From Cyclobacterium marinum DSM 745 (GTDB taxonomy: Bacteria; Bacteroidota; Bacteroidia; Cytophagales; Cyclobacteriaceae): DNA of 64,000 nucleotides. The stretch lies in assembly GCF_000222485.1 (NCBI RefSeq), contig NC_015914.1, positions 186,001 to 250,000 on the forward strand. The letters run 5' to 3'. A model generated the notes under the pieces. The model saw only the letters and a program-made list of their open reading frames with translations. It searched no databases and was not told where the DNA came from. Positions 27,844 through 37,063 of the stretch are shown here, piece after piece; position 1 is the stretch's first letter, and the number at the start of each line of letters is the position of its first letter. Position numbers and translations under genes: made by a program.

Positions 27844-29265
27844 TTAATAAAATCTAAATGAGTAAATAGCTGCGTCTTTTAAATATATTTTCATCCTGAC
27901 AGCAGTGCCGGAAAGCCGAGAAACATTGGTAGAATTATTCCAATATACCGGTCTAGATAACTCGTTTCCTATAATTGGCTGACATTCTTCTTTGGAAAAG
28001 CCAGGAATTTTATTGCCATCTTCATCAAGTAATTCTACATATATCTCACCTGCAGCAGAGGTGGAATAATTTAACTCCAAGGCATTGCCCTCAAAAACAA
28101 AAGGCTTGGTAATCATTTCCCCACCGGCAAATCCTGCAGACAGAGAGGCAAAGCCATCCAATCTTATGGAGTACCTTCTTAAATGAGCTGTAGATTGTGC
28201 ATAATCTTGATTTACATAAATGGACATTTCATAAGGACTGGTTTGAACTACATTCAAAGCCGGATAATTGGTCCTTGACACCCAATTATTTAACCCAATC
28301 CCGGGCCTAATATAGGATTCCATAAAATACCTTCGGTATTGATTCCCTCCCCTAGAAGTCATCAAAAAAGCATCTGAACAGGCCTTATAATAATTAGGGT
28401 CAATCCCCATTTCAGTAGCTTGTCCATCAGTCAAAACCTGTTTGTCCGGCATAAACCTAGCTCCAACGGCTAAATATATTTGTGGAGCCCTAAAATAAGG
28501 GCTTGTCTGTTGTGTATATATATGTTCCAAAGGAGCAGAACCAAAGGTCATTGCAATCCCTTTATCCCACGATTTAAAATCAGTAGAAGTAGACCTGCTC
28601 ACCGACCTAAATCCTGAGTCAGTAGATCTGAAGAATACCAAGTATTTATTCTCAGTAGTAGACCAAAAACTTACATTTTGGGAGTCAAGATTACCCTCCT
28701 GCAAAACTGGCTTATCCTGGATTTTAACCCAGTGTATCCCATCTGCTGATGAAAGAGCAAATAAACCGGTAGCTTGTTTTCCGGCTAATGCTTTGAATTT
28801 CTCTTCAGCTTTTGCATTAGGGTTTGTATCCAGAAAAGGAGTGAAATTCGGCGTTAACTCTTCATCAACCAAAATCACGTTGTTGTCTTTCGATCCTTTA
28901 ATTTCATGAATACCCAAATTTGGTTTGTACCAATCAATGCCATCTTTGGATTCTGCATAACAGGTCAACCTTTGATTATTTCCCTCTACCACATCAAGCA
29001 AACCACGATAATAAGCTCTAAAAATTCCTTGGTCATGGATAATTGTTGTGTAGGTCGAAAATTTTCCTTCCCAAGGTTTGTCTAAATAAAAGGCAACTCC
29101 TTCATCTATGGGTACGTGCATTTTCAGGCTTGCCCCATCTAGCCGATCAATTAAAAAATCATCGACAAATAGCTCTCTATTGCTCCCAAGAAAGGTATGT
29201 TGAGAAAATCCCTGAAAACTAAGTGGGAAAATAAAAAGCAGTAAAAACCAATTGACCTTAGTCAT
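27844..29265 (-). CDS. Secreted five-bladed-propeller glycosidase-like protein (paralogue A)
   Basis: A 473-residue exported protein, first gene of the tandem pair, with a signal peptide (LLLFIFPLSFQGFSQ). It shares the layout of its downstream neighbour: NRELFVDDFLIDRLDGASL at the N terminus, propeller core with YRAYYRGLLD and CYAESKDGIDWYKPNL, the segment TSRGGNQYRRYFMESYIRPGIGLNNW written here only in part as TSRGGNQYRRYFMES, and a C-terminal sandwich with ELNYSTSAAGEIYVELLDE. The two copies differ mainly in surface loops, which could mean different linkage preferences. The promoter region upstream holds a 17-bp palindrome similar to the one at susC. Confidence 0.75.
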   Translation of the reverse strand: MTKVNWFLLLFIFPLSFQGFSQHTFLGSNRELFVDDFLIDRLDGASLKMHVPIDEGVAFYLDKPWEGKFSTYTTIIHDQGIFRAYYRGLLDVVEGNNQRLTCYAESKDGIDWYKPNLGIHEIKGSKDNNVILVDEELTPNFTPFLDTNPNAKAEEKFKALAGKQATGLFALSSADGIHWVKIQDKPVLQEGNLDSQNVSFWSTTENKYLVFFRSTDSGFRSVSRSTSTDFKSWDKGIAMTFGSAPLEHIYTQQTSPYFRAPQIYLAVGARFMPDKQVLTDGQATEMGIDPNYYKACSDAFLMTSRGGNQYRRYFMESYIRPGIGLNNWVSRTNYPALNVVQTSPYEMSIYVNQDYAQSTAHLRRYSIRLDGFASLSAGFAGGEMITKPFVFEGNALELNYSTSAAGEIYVELLDEDGNKIPGFSKEECQPIIGNELSRPVYWNNSTNVSRLSGTAVRMKIYLKDAAIYSFRFY

Positions 29266-29286
29266 GAGACCATTTAATTTATAAGA

Positions 29287-29303
29287 TTAATACACTGTAT
29301 TAA
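29287..29303. promoter_or_regulatory. 17-bp palindromic operator candidate
   Basis: TTAATACACTGTATTAA has perfect 8-bp arms around one central base. It lies 22 bp before the start of the first tandem propeller gene and just downstream of a -7-like TAACTTTA on the minus strand. Read on the minus strand it matches 14 of 17 positions of the susC upstream 17-mer. Confidence 0.55.
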
Positions 29304-29480
29304 AGGCATACACTAAAGTTATACTTTGAAAAATGTAATTCCTCCTACTATTATTTTCTATTCTTATACAATTTTACAGAAGATTTATTCGTAAAAGCTT
29401 TCTTTACCAGACCGAGGTATAAACTAAATCGTAAAAAATAAATATTATTATTTGCGAGCAATCATGGATTCTTGGATAAT

Positions 29481-29663
29481 TCACCACCAAAAATTATAAT
29501 TAATAGCAATGGTGAGTCCAAGGTCTAACGAAACAAAAAAATACGTCCTGAGTCCTACCGATTTCAGGCCCAATTCCTTATGCAAGCAGGGGTAAGAAAA
29601 AAAATAAATTTGGGCAATAAAAATCCCATGAAAACAAAGTTGCTCAATTGAATCCAACTTCGT
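29481..29663 (-). pseudogene. Possible outer-membrane-protein C-terminal relic
   Basis: An open minus-strand frame without any ATG, bounded upstream by a stop at 29664-29666. Its end reads GLRTYFFVSLDLGLTIAI then NYNFWW-stop, like the last strands of an outer-membrane barrel with an aromatic C terminus. It lies directly after the ECF sigma gene. It could equally be chance; confidence is low. Confidence 0.25.
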
Positions 29664-29695
29664 TTAATCCATTTCAAAAAATTCAATACATTAAA

Positions 29696-30223
29696 TTACT
29701 CCATCTCCTTTCGAAGGATAAACTTTGCCTTTACCAATTGATTTTTTACTGTATTTTTCGAAATCATCAATAGGTCTGCTATTTCGTTGTAGGACTTTTT
29801 CTCAAAATAGTTCATCTCCAATATCTGCCTTCTTTTGGGAGATAGGTTTCTGATAATTTGCTCCATTTTGGTTAACTGCTCCTCCTTTACTTGAGCGCAA
29901 TCATCTTCTTGCTGATGAACCCTGTCCCAAAACTGTTCTTTCAAAGTTTTGTTTTTGTTTAAGGCCTTGAGGTAGTCAAAAATTTCATTTTTTACAGAAG
30001 TAAAAACATAAGAATTAAAATTTAATTCCGGTTTGATATTTTTTCTCCTTTTAAGAATTTTCATGAATACCTCATGGTAGATATTCTCAGCTTCCTGTTC
30101 ATCCTTAATTATGGAAACACTGAAGCGAATTACAGGTACTCTGTAATATTGGTAAATTTTTTCAAAGGCTTTTCTATCACCATTTCGAAAACCATCCATT
30201 ACTTTTTTGTCAGGCTGTTCCAT
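29696..30223 (-). CDS. ECF-type RNA polymerase sigma factor
   Basis: A 175-residue sigma-70 family protein of the extracytoplasmic-function class. Region 2 spans about residues 8-85 (GDRKAFEKIYQYYRVPVIRF, EAENIYHEVFMKILKRRKNI, NFNSYVFTSVKNEIFDYLKAL) and region 4 about 125-172 (LSPKRRQILEMNYFEKKSYNEIADLLMISKNTVKNQL in short form: NEIADLLMISKNTVKNQL helix-turn-helix). In Bacteroidota such factors often act with a FecR-like anti-sigma factor and an STN-containing SusC; neither is beside it, so the activation route is unclear. It stands between the tandem propeller genes and the GH20 gene, all on the same strand but separated by more than 400 bp each side. Confidence 0.93.
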   Translation of the reverse strand: MEQPDKKVMDGFRNGDRKAFEKIYQYYRVPVIRFSVSIIKDEQEAENIYHEVFMKILKRRKNIKPELNFNSYVFTSVKNEIFDYLKALNKNKTLKEQFWDRVHQQEDDCAQVKEEQLTKMEQIIRNLSPKRRQILEMNYFEKKSYNEIADLLMISKNTVKNQLVKAKFILRKEME

Positions 30224-30693
30224 ATTCCAAGTATTTATGTTTTGATAAAATATTTAGAGACCAAATAGAATATGCAAATCCTATTTGGCCATCTAATTAT
30301 TCATGAATATCAAGGAATAAATTGGTAATTTCTGCGCAAATCACGTATTTAAATCTTCATTTTGCGAAAAATGAGAAATCGCTAATAATTGTAAATGAAT
30401 GGTTTATGATTTTATTTATAAAAATTTAATGAATTGATTACAAAATTTGTCTAAATATTACCCCAAAATTAAAATTGTGTTATATTATTATACATTAAGT
30501 TTTTATTTTATTTTTTCATTGTATCACGGAATTATTAAATCGAAGAATTTACGATTTCCAAAACCCTGCAAAAGGGTTAAAGTTTTGAAAATCACACATT
30601 ATATAGAATAAAATTCTTTTTCGCCACTTCGAAACTAGTCCAACCGTATAAAACGTAAGCTTAACTTAAGAAAATCAAAATAAATTATATTTT
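30224..30693. other. Upstream region of the ECF sigma gene
   Basis: A 470-bp, very AT-rich gap with no gene recognised. Close to the sigma-factor start is an inverted repeat CCAAATAG (30262-30269) / CTATTTGG (30282-30289) with a 12-base spacer, a candidate operator or leader hairpin. No complete TAnnTTTG promoter was found on the minus strand. Confidence 0.45.
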
Positions 30694-33306
30694 TTATTTT
30701 GATTCCCGCAACTCCCATACTTTTGGAGCCACCACTATGGACCTACTGCTTTTACCTGTATTATCAAAAACCTTTAATTTTACTTCTTCATTTATTTCTA
30801 TAGGTCCTGTATAGGTATTTGATGCAATAGTAGGTTCTGTCCCATCTGTGGTATACCGAATTTCCAAGCCTGGGAAATTTACGTTAGCATGCAGTTTACC
30901 ATCCACAACTTTTGCCCCGGGAGGAGCCACACGGTAATTTAAGCCTCCATTCCACCATTTCAGTTTTGGAAAAGCTGTTTGCCCAACTCTATTGGCAAAT
31001 TCATTCCAGCCCTTGGTGATTTTTTGATCCATTTTCTTCAAGTCAGATTCTTTTTCCCAATCTCTTTCAGCCGCCCATGCACTCTCTGCAAAACCAAGCA
31101 TCTTAGGAAACATGTAATACTCTGCCATTTCAGGACCTTTTACCGTTTCTGTCCACAATTGTGCTTCCAGACCGATAATATTGTTTTTCGCAGCAGGGTC
31201 AATCCTAACCATGTCTTTAAAATCTTTTTCCCTATCAATAACTTCCCCCATACTGGTTTTATAAGTAGTCTTGAACCAATCATACGGAGCAAAGGCCCAA
31301 GCATTCTTGGTATTGACAAACCCTGCCCAGTATAAGCCCGGTTCTTCAGGATCATTGCTATAGGCCAGATCAAAATAAAAATTGGACACATTACATAAAA
31401 CTACTTCATAGCCCATATTGGCTAATTGATATCCCAGATCCGGATAATCAAACATATTGTTCCATATATAAGGCACAACGTTTTTGCCCGCAAAATCCGG
31501 ATTGGGTTTATAAACGCCAGATTCATCTTTTAACAGTACCATCTCCTCCCACACATGCATTTCCAAGTCCCTATCCGCCAACTTATCCAAGAGGGTACTA
31601 AAAAAGTAAGTTTGGAGATTTTTTGGGTCACTGATTTCGGGCAAACTTTCTAAAAGCTTCTTGGCTTGAGGAGAAGCTGTCCAAGCTCCTTCAGCCACTT
31701 CATCTCCTCCTGAATGCATTTTCCTTAGTTCCAATCCGGCATCCTCATACATTTTTGCCAACTCGTCTACTACTTTAAGGTAAAAATCATAAGTTGAGGC
31801 ACTAGCTACATTGACCACATTGTCTTTGAATGATTGCGCGGACATGTATTCAGATTGATCTTCAGGATCTACTAAACGATATGCTTCTGCCTCTTCTTTT
31901 TTACCCTCCTCCATTAATCTTAAATATCTTTTTTCCATAGACTTGATCGCTGCTCGTGCATGCCCTGGAAAGTTGAGTACTGGAATCACGGTTATATGTC
32001 GCGCTTTAGCATATTCAAGAATATCCACAAATTCTTCTCTAGTATAAAATCCACTCCCGTTTTTTCCTTCTTCATAAGCAAATGGACCTGATCCATAACC
32101 CGGGTGAACCACAGGGTCATCCATGCTTTGAGTATGTTCTCTTTGTGCGCCTACTTCTGTCAATTCCGGCAAGCCGGGGATTTCAACCCTCCACCCTTCA
32201 TCTTCAGTAGTATAAAAAAGAAAATGATTTAACTTATAATGAGACATGATGTCCAATGTCTTCTTTATGGTTTCTTTGCTTTGAAAATTTCTCGCTACGT
32301 CCATATGTAAACTTCTGAAACCAAATCTTGGTGCATCAGCAATACTTATATAAGGTAAAGTCAATGGCAATTTTTGATTTAAGTAAGCTTCATTTCCCAA
32401 AAGAGCCAATAAACTTTGCAATCCATAAAATACTCCAGCAGGATCGCTCCCTGAAATGGTAACTCCTGTTTGGTCAATTAACAATTGATAAGCTTCTTCA
32501 CTTTTCCCGTTGACTTGGATATCTTCAAGCTTTAAAGCAATCCCGGCATGAATACCACTTACCTCTTCCATTGAAAATTTTTCTCCTGTCAGTTCACTTA
32601 ATTTGTCCATTAAGTATTCAGCTTCATTGGATAGCCCTTTTTCAAAACCAATTGTAATGGTTTCATCGATAATAAAATCACCCTCTCCTTTTTTCACTTG
32701 GAAGGGAGTAGGAATAATGGGCATTAAATCTTCATTTTCCAATTTTACCAACTGGGAATTGCTATCATATTGACTCTCTGCTGAATAAGGGGATTCTTTA
32801 TCCATAGTCCCTCTCAAACGCTGCTGATCCTCCACAAACGGCTTAACTTCTACATTATTTACAGCAACAATTTCTTCAGACTCCCCATCTTCTTCATAAA
32901 AAACAAAATACATACCCATAGGAGCATCTGTTTCTTTGATCACGCCTTCAATCCCCACATAAGGAATTTCTATCCGTTCTCCGGGGGCCAAAGAAAAACC
33001 TTTGATAGGAGTAATTTTATACCAATCTCCATTGATATGAGTGATGTCAGCATTTTCAGTAGAGACTATACCTCTTGGTGACATGCTAAAAAATAATGCC
33101 CAGTCTTTTTCGCCAAGCAAATGATTGCTTTGATTTTCTATTCCAAAAACAGCCTCGAACTGTCCTTCTTCTGCTGTGAAGTTGGTTTTTAATTCCCAAT
33201 CGATATAAATATTATCCACCGTTTCATTCCAATTCGGAGATGTTTGGCAGGCAAAAAACCCATTTATTAGAATTATAATGGTAAAGATCTGAGTGATTTT
33301 ATTCAT
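30694..33306 (-). CDS. GH20 beta-N-acetylhexosaminidase lipoprotein
   Basis: An 870-residue protein with a lipobox (NGFFAC, Cys20). Order: an N-terminal chitobiase-type carbohydrate-binding domain (YIDWELKTNFTAEEGQFEAVF, about 30-175), the GH20b domain (LMPIIPTPFQVKKGEGDF, about 195-325), the GH20 TIM-barrel (from RFGFRSLHMDVARNFQ) with catalytic pair Asp535-Glu536 in HSGGDEVAEG, and a C-terminal chitobiase-C-type domain (IRYTTDGTEPTIASNTY, about 800-865). The family removes terminal GlcNAc or GalNAc by substrate-assisted catalysis. It faces the divergent HGSNAT-like gene across 76 bp. Together with the sulfatase, this points to a sulfated amino-sugar glycan. Confidence 0.95.
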   Translation of the reverse strand: MNKITQIFTIIILINGFFACQTSPNWNETVDNIYIDWELKTNFTAEEGQFEAVFGIENQSNHLLGEKDWALFFSMSPRGIVSTENADITHINGDWYKITPIKGFSLAPGERIEIPYVGIEGVIKETDAPMGMYFVFYEEDGESEEIVAVNNVEVKPFVEDQQRLRGTMDKESPYSAESQYDSNSQLVKLENEDLMPIIPTPFQVKKGEGDFIIDETITIGFEKGLSNEAEYLMDKLSELTGEKFSMEEVSGIHAGIALKLEDIQVNGKSEEAYQLLIDQTGVTISGSDPAGVFYGLQSLLALLGNEAYLNQKLPLTLPYISIADAPRFGFRSLHMDVARNFQSKETIKKTLDIMSHYKLNHFLFYTTEDEGWRVEIPGLPELTEVGAQREHTQSMDDPVVHPGYGSGPFAYEEGKNGSGFYTREEFVDILEYAKARHITVIPVLNFPGHARAAIKSMEKRYLRLMEEGKKEEAEAYRLVDPEDQSEYMSAQSFKDNVVNVASASTYDFYLKVVDELAKMYEDAGLELRKMHSGGDEVAEGAWTASPQAKKLLESLPEISDPKNLQTYFFSTLLDKLADRDLEMHVWEEMVLLKDESGVYKPNPDFAGKNVVPYIWNNMFDYPDLGYQLANMGYEVVLCNVSNFYFDLAYSNDPEEPGLYWAGFVNTKNAWAFAPYDWFKTTYKTSMGEVIDREKDFKDMVRIDPAAKNNIIGLEAQLWTETVKGPEMAEYYMFPKMLGFAESAWAAERDWEKESDLKKMDQKITKGWNEFANRVGQTAFPKLKWWNGGLNYRVAPPGAKVVDGKLHANVNFPGLEIRYTTDGTEPTIASNTYTGPIEINEEVKLKVFDNTGKSSRSIVVAPKVWELRESK

Positions 33307-33382
33307 AATTAAAATGTTTAAGTAGCCTTATTATTACACCTTATGGTATTAAATTGACTATTAAGTAAAAAAAATATATTGT

Positions 33383-34480
33383 ATGAAGCCTACAATTACA
33401 AGATTGATATCTCTGGATGCGCTCCGGGGATTTACCATAGCTGCCATGATTCTAGTGAATTACCCGGGATCATGGAGTCATGTATATCCACCCTTATTGC
33501 ATGCAGAATGGCATGGAATGACAATGACAGATTTCATTTTTCCATTCTTCATTTTCATGGTAGGTGTGTCTGTGGCTTTCGCTTATTCTAAGAGACTTGA
33601 TGAAGGCGTTCCCAAAGCCGGTATGTATAAAAAAATTATTATTCGTGCGATAAAGCTTTTCGTTTTAGGTATTTTTCTTAATCTCATTCCCGATTTCGAT
33701 TTTTCCCATATGCGCATCGCAGGGGTTTTACAAAGAATTTCAATTGTCTTTTTGGCAAGTTCATTTCTATTTTTAAATGTAGGCTGGAAAAAGCAAGCCT
33801 ACTTAGGTGGAGGTATACTTGTATTTTACTGGCTGTGTATGACATTGATTCCAACCCCAGATGAGGGAGTAGTGTTGTTAGAACCCGGTAGAAATCTTGC
33901 TGCATGGATCGACCGCATGTTTTTGCCTGGTAAAATGTGGGAAGGGACCTGGGATCCTGAAGGATTTTTCACAACTCTTCCTGCTATAGTAACAGGTATT
34001 CTAGGACTTTTAGCCGGAAGAATCCTATTGTCAAATTTTAACGAAAACTTGAAATCAAATTACCTTATGTCTATAGGGCTTGTGCTTGTACTGATCGGTT
34101 TACTTTGGGCTCAAGTTTTCCCTATAAACAAGCACCTTTGGACCAGTTCTTTTACTTTGATTACCGGTGGAGCAGGATTTCTCGGTTTGGGGGCAAGCTA
34201 TTTCTTGGTAGATATTCTTGGTAAAAAGAAGGGTACCTCTGTTGGGATCATTTTCGGTGCCAATGCTATTTCTGTTTACGTTTTGGCTGATGTTTTGTCC
34301 TTGGTGTTTTATGGATTTGAAATTGGAGGTCAATCACTAAACGCCCACTTTTTGGACCTGTTCACAGGTATCGGGCTTCCTGTAAACCTGGTAAGTATGC
34401 TTTATGCAATTTTGTTTGTTATGATCAATTTCATCCCTGCTTACATCCTTTACAAGAAAAAAATATTTATAAAACTCTGA
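33383..34480 (+). CDS. DUF5009/HGSNAT-like integral membrane acyltransferase
   Basis: A 365-residue polytopic membrane protein with about 9-10 hydrophobic segments. It starts with RLISLDALRGFTIAAMILVNYPG and has HAEWHGMTMTDFIFPFFIFMVG, the two signatures of the heparan-alpha-glucosaminide N-acetyltransferase (HGSNAT, NagX/DUF5009) family. The family is thought to acetylate the amino group of terminal glucosamine across a membrane, using cytoplasmic acetyl-CoA; the candidate catalytic His in HAEWHG is present. Its gene is divergent from the GH20 gene and only 4 bp before the BNR-protein gene, so these are co-expressed. In this context it could acetylate glucosamine exposed by the sulfatase so that the GH20 enzyme can act. 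Confidence 0.88.
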   Translation: MKPTITRLISLDALRGFTIAAMILVNYPGSWSHVYPPLLHAEWHGMTMTDFIFPFFIFMVGVSVAFAYSKRLDEGVPKAGMYKKIIIRAIKLFVLGIFLNLIPDFDFSHMRIAGVLQRISIVFLASSFLFLNVGWKKQAYLGGGILVFYWLCMTLIPTPDEGVVLLEPGRNLAAWIDRMFLPGKMWEGTWDPEGFFTTLPAIVTGILGLLAGRILLSNFNENLKSNYLMSIGLVLVLIGLLWAQVFPINKHLWTSSFTLITGGAGFLGLGASYFLVDILGKKKGTSVGIIFGANAISVYVLADVLSLVFYGFEIGGQSLNAHFLDLFTGIGLPVNLVSMLYAILFVMINFIPAYILYKKKIFIKL

Positions 34481-34484
34481 TTCA

Positions 34485-36350
34485 ATGATTACCCGTAACC
34501 TTTGTTTTTATTGTCGCCTATTTTTCTTCTTTAGTTTACCGCTAACCGTTTGTAGCCAAACAGGCAGCATCCACGAACCTGTGCGCTATATAGGAGGAAA
34601 CAGCATAGATCCCGACCTTCACGAAGGAAGATTAAGGTATGCTATTGGTGTTGACAGCAGACAAACGTTACGGGTGAACAGAACCCATCCCCAAAAGGCA
34701 GATGACCATGGATGGACTTATAACCACGCCTCTAACTTGGCTTATTGGAAAGGTACATTTTATCAACAATACCTAAGCAATCCGGTAGATGAGCACATTG
34801 CGCCCGGCCAAACCCTAATGATTACTTCCAAAGATGGCAGGAAATGGTCAAAGCCGGAAGTTATTTTCCCACCCTATGTTCCGCCTGCTGGTGTCAAAAT
34901 TCCTGAAGGGTATGATGGCTATATGATGCATCAAAGGATGGGTTTCTATGTAAGTAAAAGCAATAAATTACTTACCCTTGCTTTTTATGGACATACAGAA
35001 GATCCTTTTGAAAAGGGAGGTATCGGAAGAGTGGTGAGAGAGGTAAAAGAAGATGGTAGTTATGGACCTATTTATTTTATTCGATACAATAGCCATACCC
35101 AGTGGAATGAAACCAACACCTCTTACCCATTTTATAAAACATCCAAGGACAAGGCTTTTGTTGCCGCCTGTGAAGAGTTATTGGCCAATACCCTGATCAC
35201 CCTACAATGGAGAGATGAAGACAATGGTTTGGATGGTTTTTATACAGGTAAACGTGGCGGAGAAGCATTTTCTTACTATTCAAGAAAAGATGGGGCAATA
35301 GTAGGTTTTTGGAAAAGATCCGCAACTGCTTTGTCTACTGATGGGGGAAAACACTTTTCCACCCCTGTTAAGGCCGAAACCCTCACCATGGCAGGTGGTA
35401 AAATATGGGCGCAGCAAACTGAAGACAATCGCTATGCTTTGATTTATAACCCCATAAAAATTGATGAATACAGGTACCCGCTTATCGTAGTTAGCTCTGA
35501 TGACGGAATTATTTTTGATGACATGGTTTTGGTTCAAGGCGAAGTTCCTCCCCGAAGATTTTATGGTAGATGGAAAGATTTTGGTCCATGTTATGTCAGA
35601 GGTATCGTGGAAGGTAATGGAAACCCTCCGGGTGAAGATATGTGGCTTACCTACAGTATGAACAAGGAAGACATGTGGGTAAGTAAAGTGCCCATACCAA
35701 TCAGGTATGCTGTAAATGGCCCTGTGAAAGAAGACTTTAACCAACTATCGGAAAATGGAGCCATTCCAAACTGGAACATTTATTCTCCTCGATGGGCTCC
35801 GGTAAACGTTGTAAAGTCTCCCGTAAACTCAGGTATGGCCTTGCAACTTTCGGATGAGGACCCTTATGATTATGCCAGGGCCATTAGGGTATTTGAAAAC
35901 AGCCAAAATATTGAAATCGGCTGGGATTTTATGGTCCCTGAAATCAACAAAGGCTTAATGGAGATGGAGATCACTGACCAATTTGGCAATCGACCAATCC
36001 GTTTAAAACTTACAGAATTGGGAGATTTGATATATCACGATGGACATAAGGAAGTGAATCTAGGCCAATTTGGCTATAACAAATGGCATAGCCTAAAATT
36101 AGACCTACATGCAGGCATTAATGGGTTTTATGACTTGTATTGGAATGATAATGTGGTAGCAAAAAAGTTACCGCTAACAGTTGCTGTAAAATCAGTAGAA
36201 AGAATTTCTTTTAGGACAGGTGCCTATAGGGATCTTCCCAATAGAAAAACTCCCAACGAAGACCCTGAGCCTCCATTACCGGGATCTGATACAAAAGTGG
36301 CTTTGGGCATATTTTATATAGACAATGTATTTGCTTTCCCAAAAAGGTAA
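34485..36350 (+). CDS. Secreted BNR/sialidase-fold protein with C-terminal lectin-like domain
   Basis: A 621-residue exported protein (signal cut near TVCSQTG). Residues ~30-410 form a propeller with Asp-box-like repeats (TSKDGRKWSKP, STDGGKHFSTP, SSDDGIIFDDM). The last ~190 residues form a beta-sandwich (IEIGWDFMVPEINKG, YDLYWNDNVVAKKLPL), as in concanavalin-A-like lectin domains. It begins 4 bp after the acyltransferase stop, so it is translationally linked to it. Activity is unknown: six-bladed exo-acting glycosidase or polysaccharide lyase-like are both possible. It converges with the 2H phosphoesterase gene (29-bp gap). Confidence 0.75.
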   Translation: MITRNLCFYCRLFFFFSLPLTVCSQTGSIHEPVRYIGGNSIDPDLHEGRLRYAIGVDSRQTLRVNRTHPQKADDHGWTYNHASNLAYWKGTFYQQYLSNPVDEHIAPGQTLMITSKDGRKWSKPEVIFPPYVPPAGVKIPEGYDGYMMHQRMGFYVSKSNKLLTLAFYGHTEDPFEKGGIGRVVREVKEDGSYGPIYFIRYNSHTQWNETNTSYPFYKTSKDKAFVAACEELLANTLITLQWRDEDNGLDGFYTGKRGGEAFSYYSRKDGAIVGFWKRSATALSTDGGKHFSTPVKAETLTMAGGKIWAQQTEDNRYALIYNPIKIDEYRYPLIVVSSDDGIIFDDMVLVQGEVPPRRFYGRWKDFGPCYVRGIVEGNGNPPGEDMWLTYSMNKEDMWVSKVPIPIRYAVNGPVKEDFNQLSENGAIPNWNIYSPRWAPVNVVKSPVNSGMALQLSDEDPYDYARAIRVFENSQNIEIGWDFMVPEINKGLMEMEITDQFGNRPIRLKLTELGDLIYHDGHKEVNLGQFGYNKWHSLKLDLHAGINGFYDLYWNDNVVAKKLPLTVAVKSVERISFRTGAYRDLPNRKTPNEDPEPPLPGSDTKVALGIFYIDNVFAFPKR

Positions 36351-36379
36351 GGAACACAAAATGCCTATCCCATTGGCTT

Positions 36380-37063
36380 TTATGGAAGTGGATAAGTATG
36401 CAAAGTTCTGACAATAGACTCCCTCTGGTACCAATCATTGTAGACAAATTCTACTTGATCAAAATACTGTGTCCCAAAATTGAAATTTTTATAGGCATCA
36501 ATTAAGGCAATTACCTTTTCTTTTTCTTCAATGGGTTTTGTAAACCTGACCAAAGTACTATGGGCAGCAACCAATTTATAACGCTTGTCTAAAGATTGTT
36601 CTACATTTGAAGTAGCAAAAGATTTCCTCAAATTTTGTCTTAAATTCATTAAATTTTCATCAAGGGGAAACCCTTTGACCATCAAACAAGATGGGGAGGC
36701 AAATACTCCCTCAAATCTAATTTCAAACTTACAGATACCTTTCAAGGAATTTTTTATCAATTGATCATAAGTGCTCAAATCCAGGTTATCCAAAGAAAAG
36801 CCTTCATAACAGGATATAATGGGCATTATGGTCAGGTGGAGGTCTGTAGGTGGATAAAAATATTGATTCGGAAAAAGGGACTTACCTTCGAAAATAAATT
36901 GATTTAAGGCCTCTATTAACCTAGGATTAGGTCGTAGCAAAAGGGTTAGTCCTCTTCTATGGTCCTTTGGGTTATTCAATTCCTTATCTATGGAAAACCC
37001 CTCCTTCCTGACGATGGAAAGAGCTAATTCATGCAGGGTGGCATAATGGTTTATAAGCCCCAT
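36380..37063 (-). CDS. 2H phosphoesterase (2'-5' RNA ligase-like) protein
   Basis: A 227-residue cytosolic protein with the two H-x-T/S motifs that define the 2H superfamily: HLT at residues 76-78 (LHLTIMPI) and HST at 168-170 (HSTLVRF). Members cleave or form 2'-5' phosphodiesters or cyclic phosphates; the bacterial substrate is generally unclear. Its start codon overlaps the stop of the upstream gene by one base (ATGA-type coupling at 37063), so translation is coupled. No signal peptide or membrane segment. The gene ends close to the convergent BNR gene. Confidence 0.8.
   Translation of the reverse strand: MGLINHYATLHELALSIVRKEGFSIDKELNNPKDHRRGLTLLLRPNPRLIEALNQFIFEGKSLFPNQYFYPPTDLHLTIMPIISCYEGFSLDNLDLSTYDQLIKNSLKGICKFEIRFEGVFASPSCLMVKGFPLDENLMNLRQNLRKSFATSNVEQSLDKRYKLVAAHSTLVRFTKPIEEKEKVIALIDAYKNFNFGTQYFDQVEFVYNDWYQRESIVRTLHTYPLP

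Larger units (their letters stand above)
29266..29695. other. Intergenic region upstream of the tandem propeller genes
   Basis: This 430-bp gap contains the palindromic operator at 29287-29303 and, on the minus strand, a start-less open frame at 29481-29663 ending in a barrel-like string (see separate entry). The remainder is AT-rich with nothing recognised. Confidence 0.5.
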
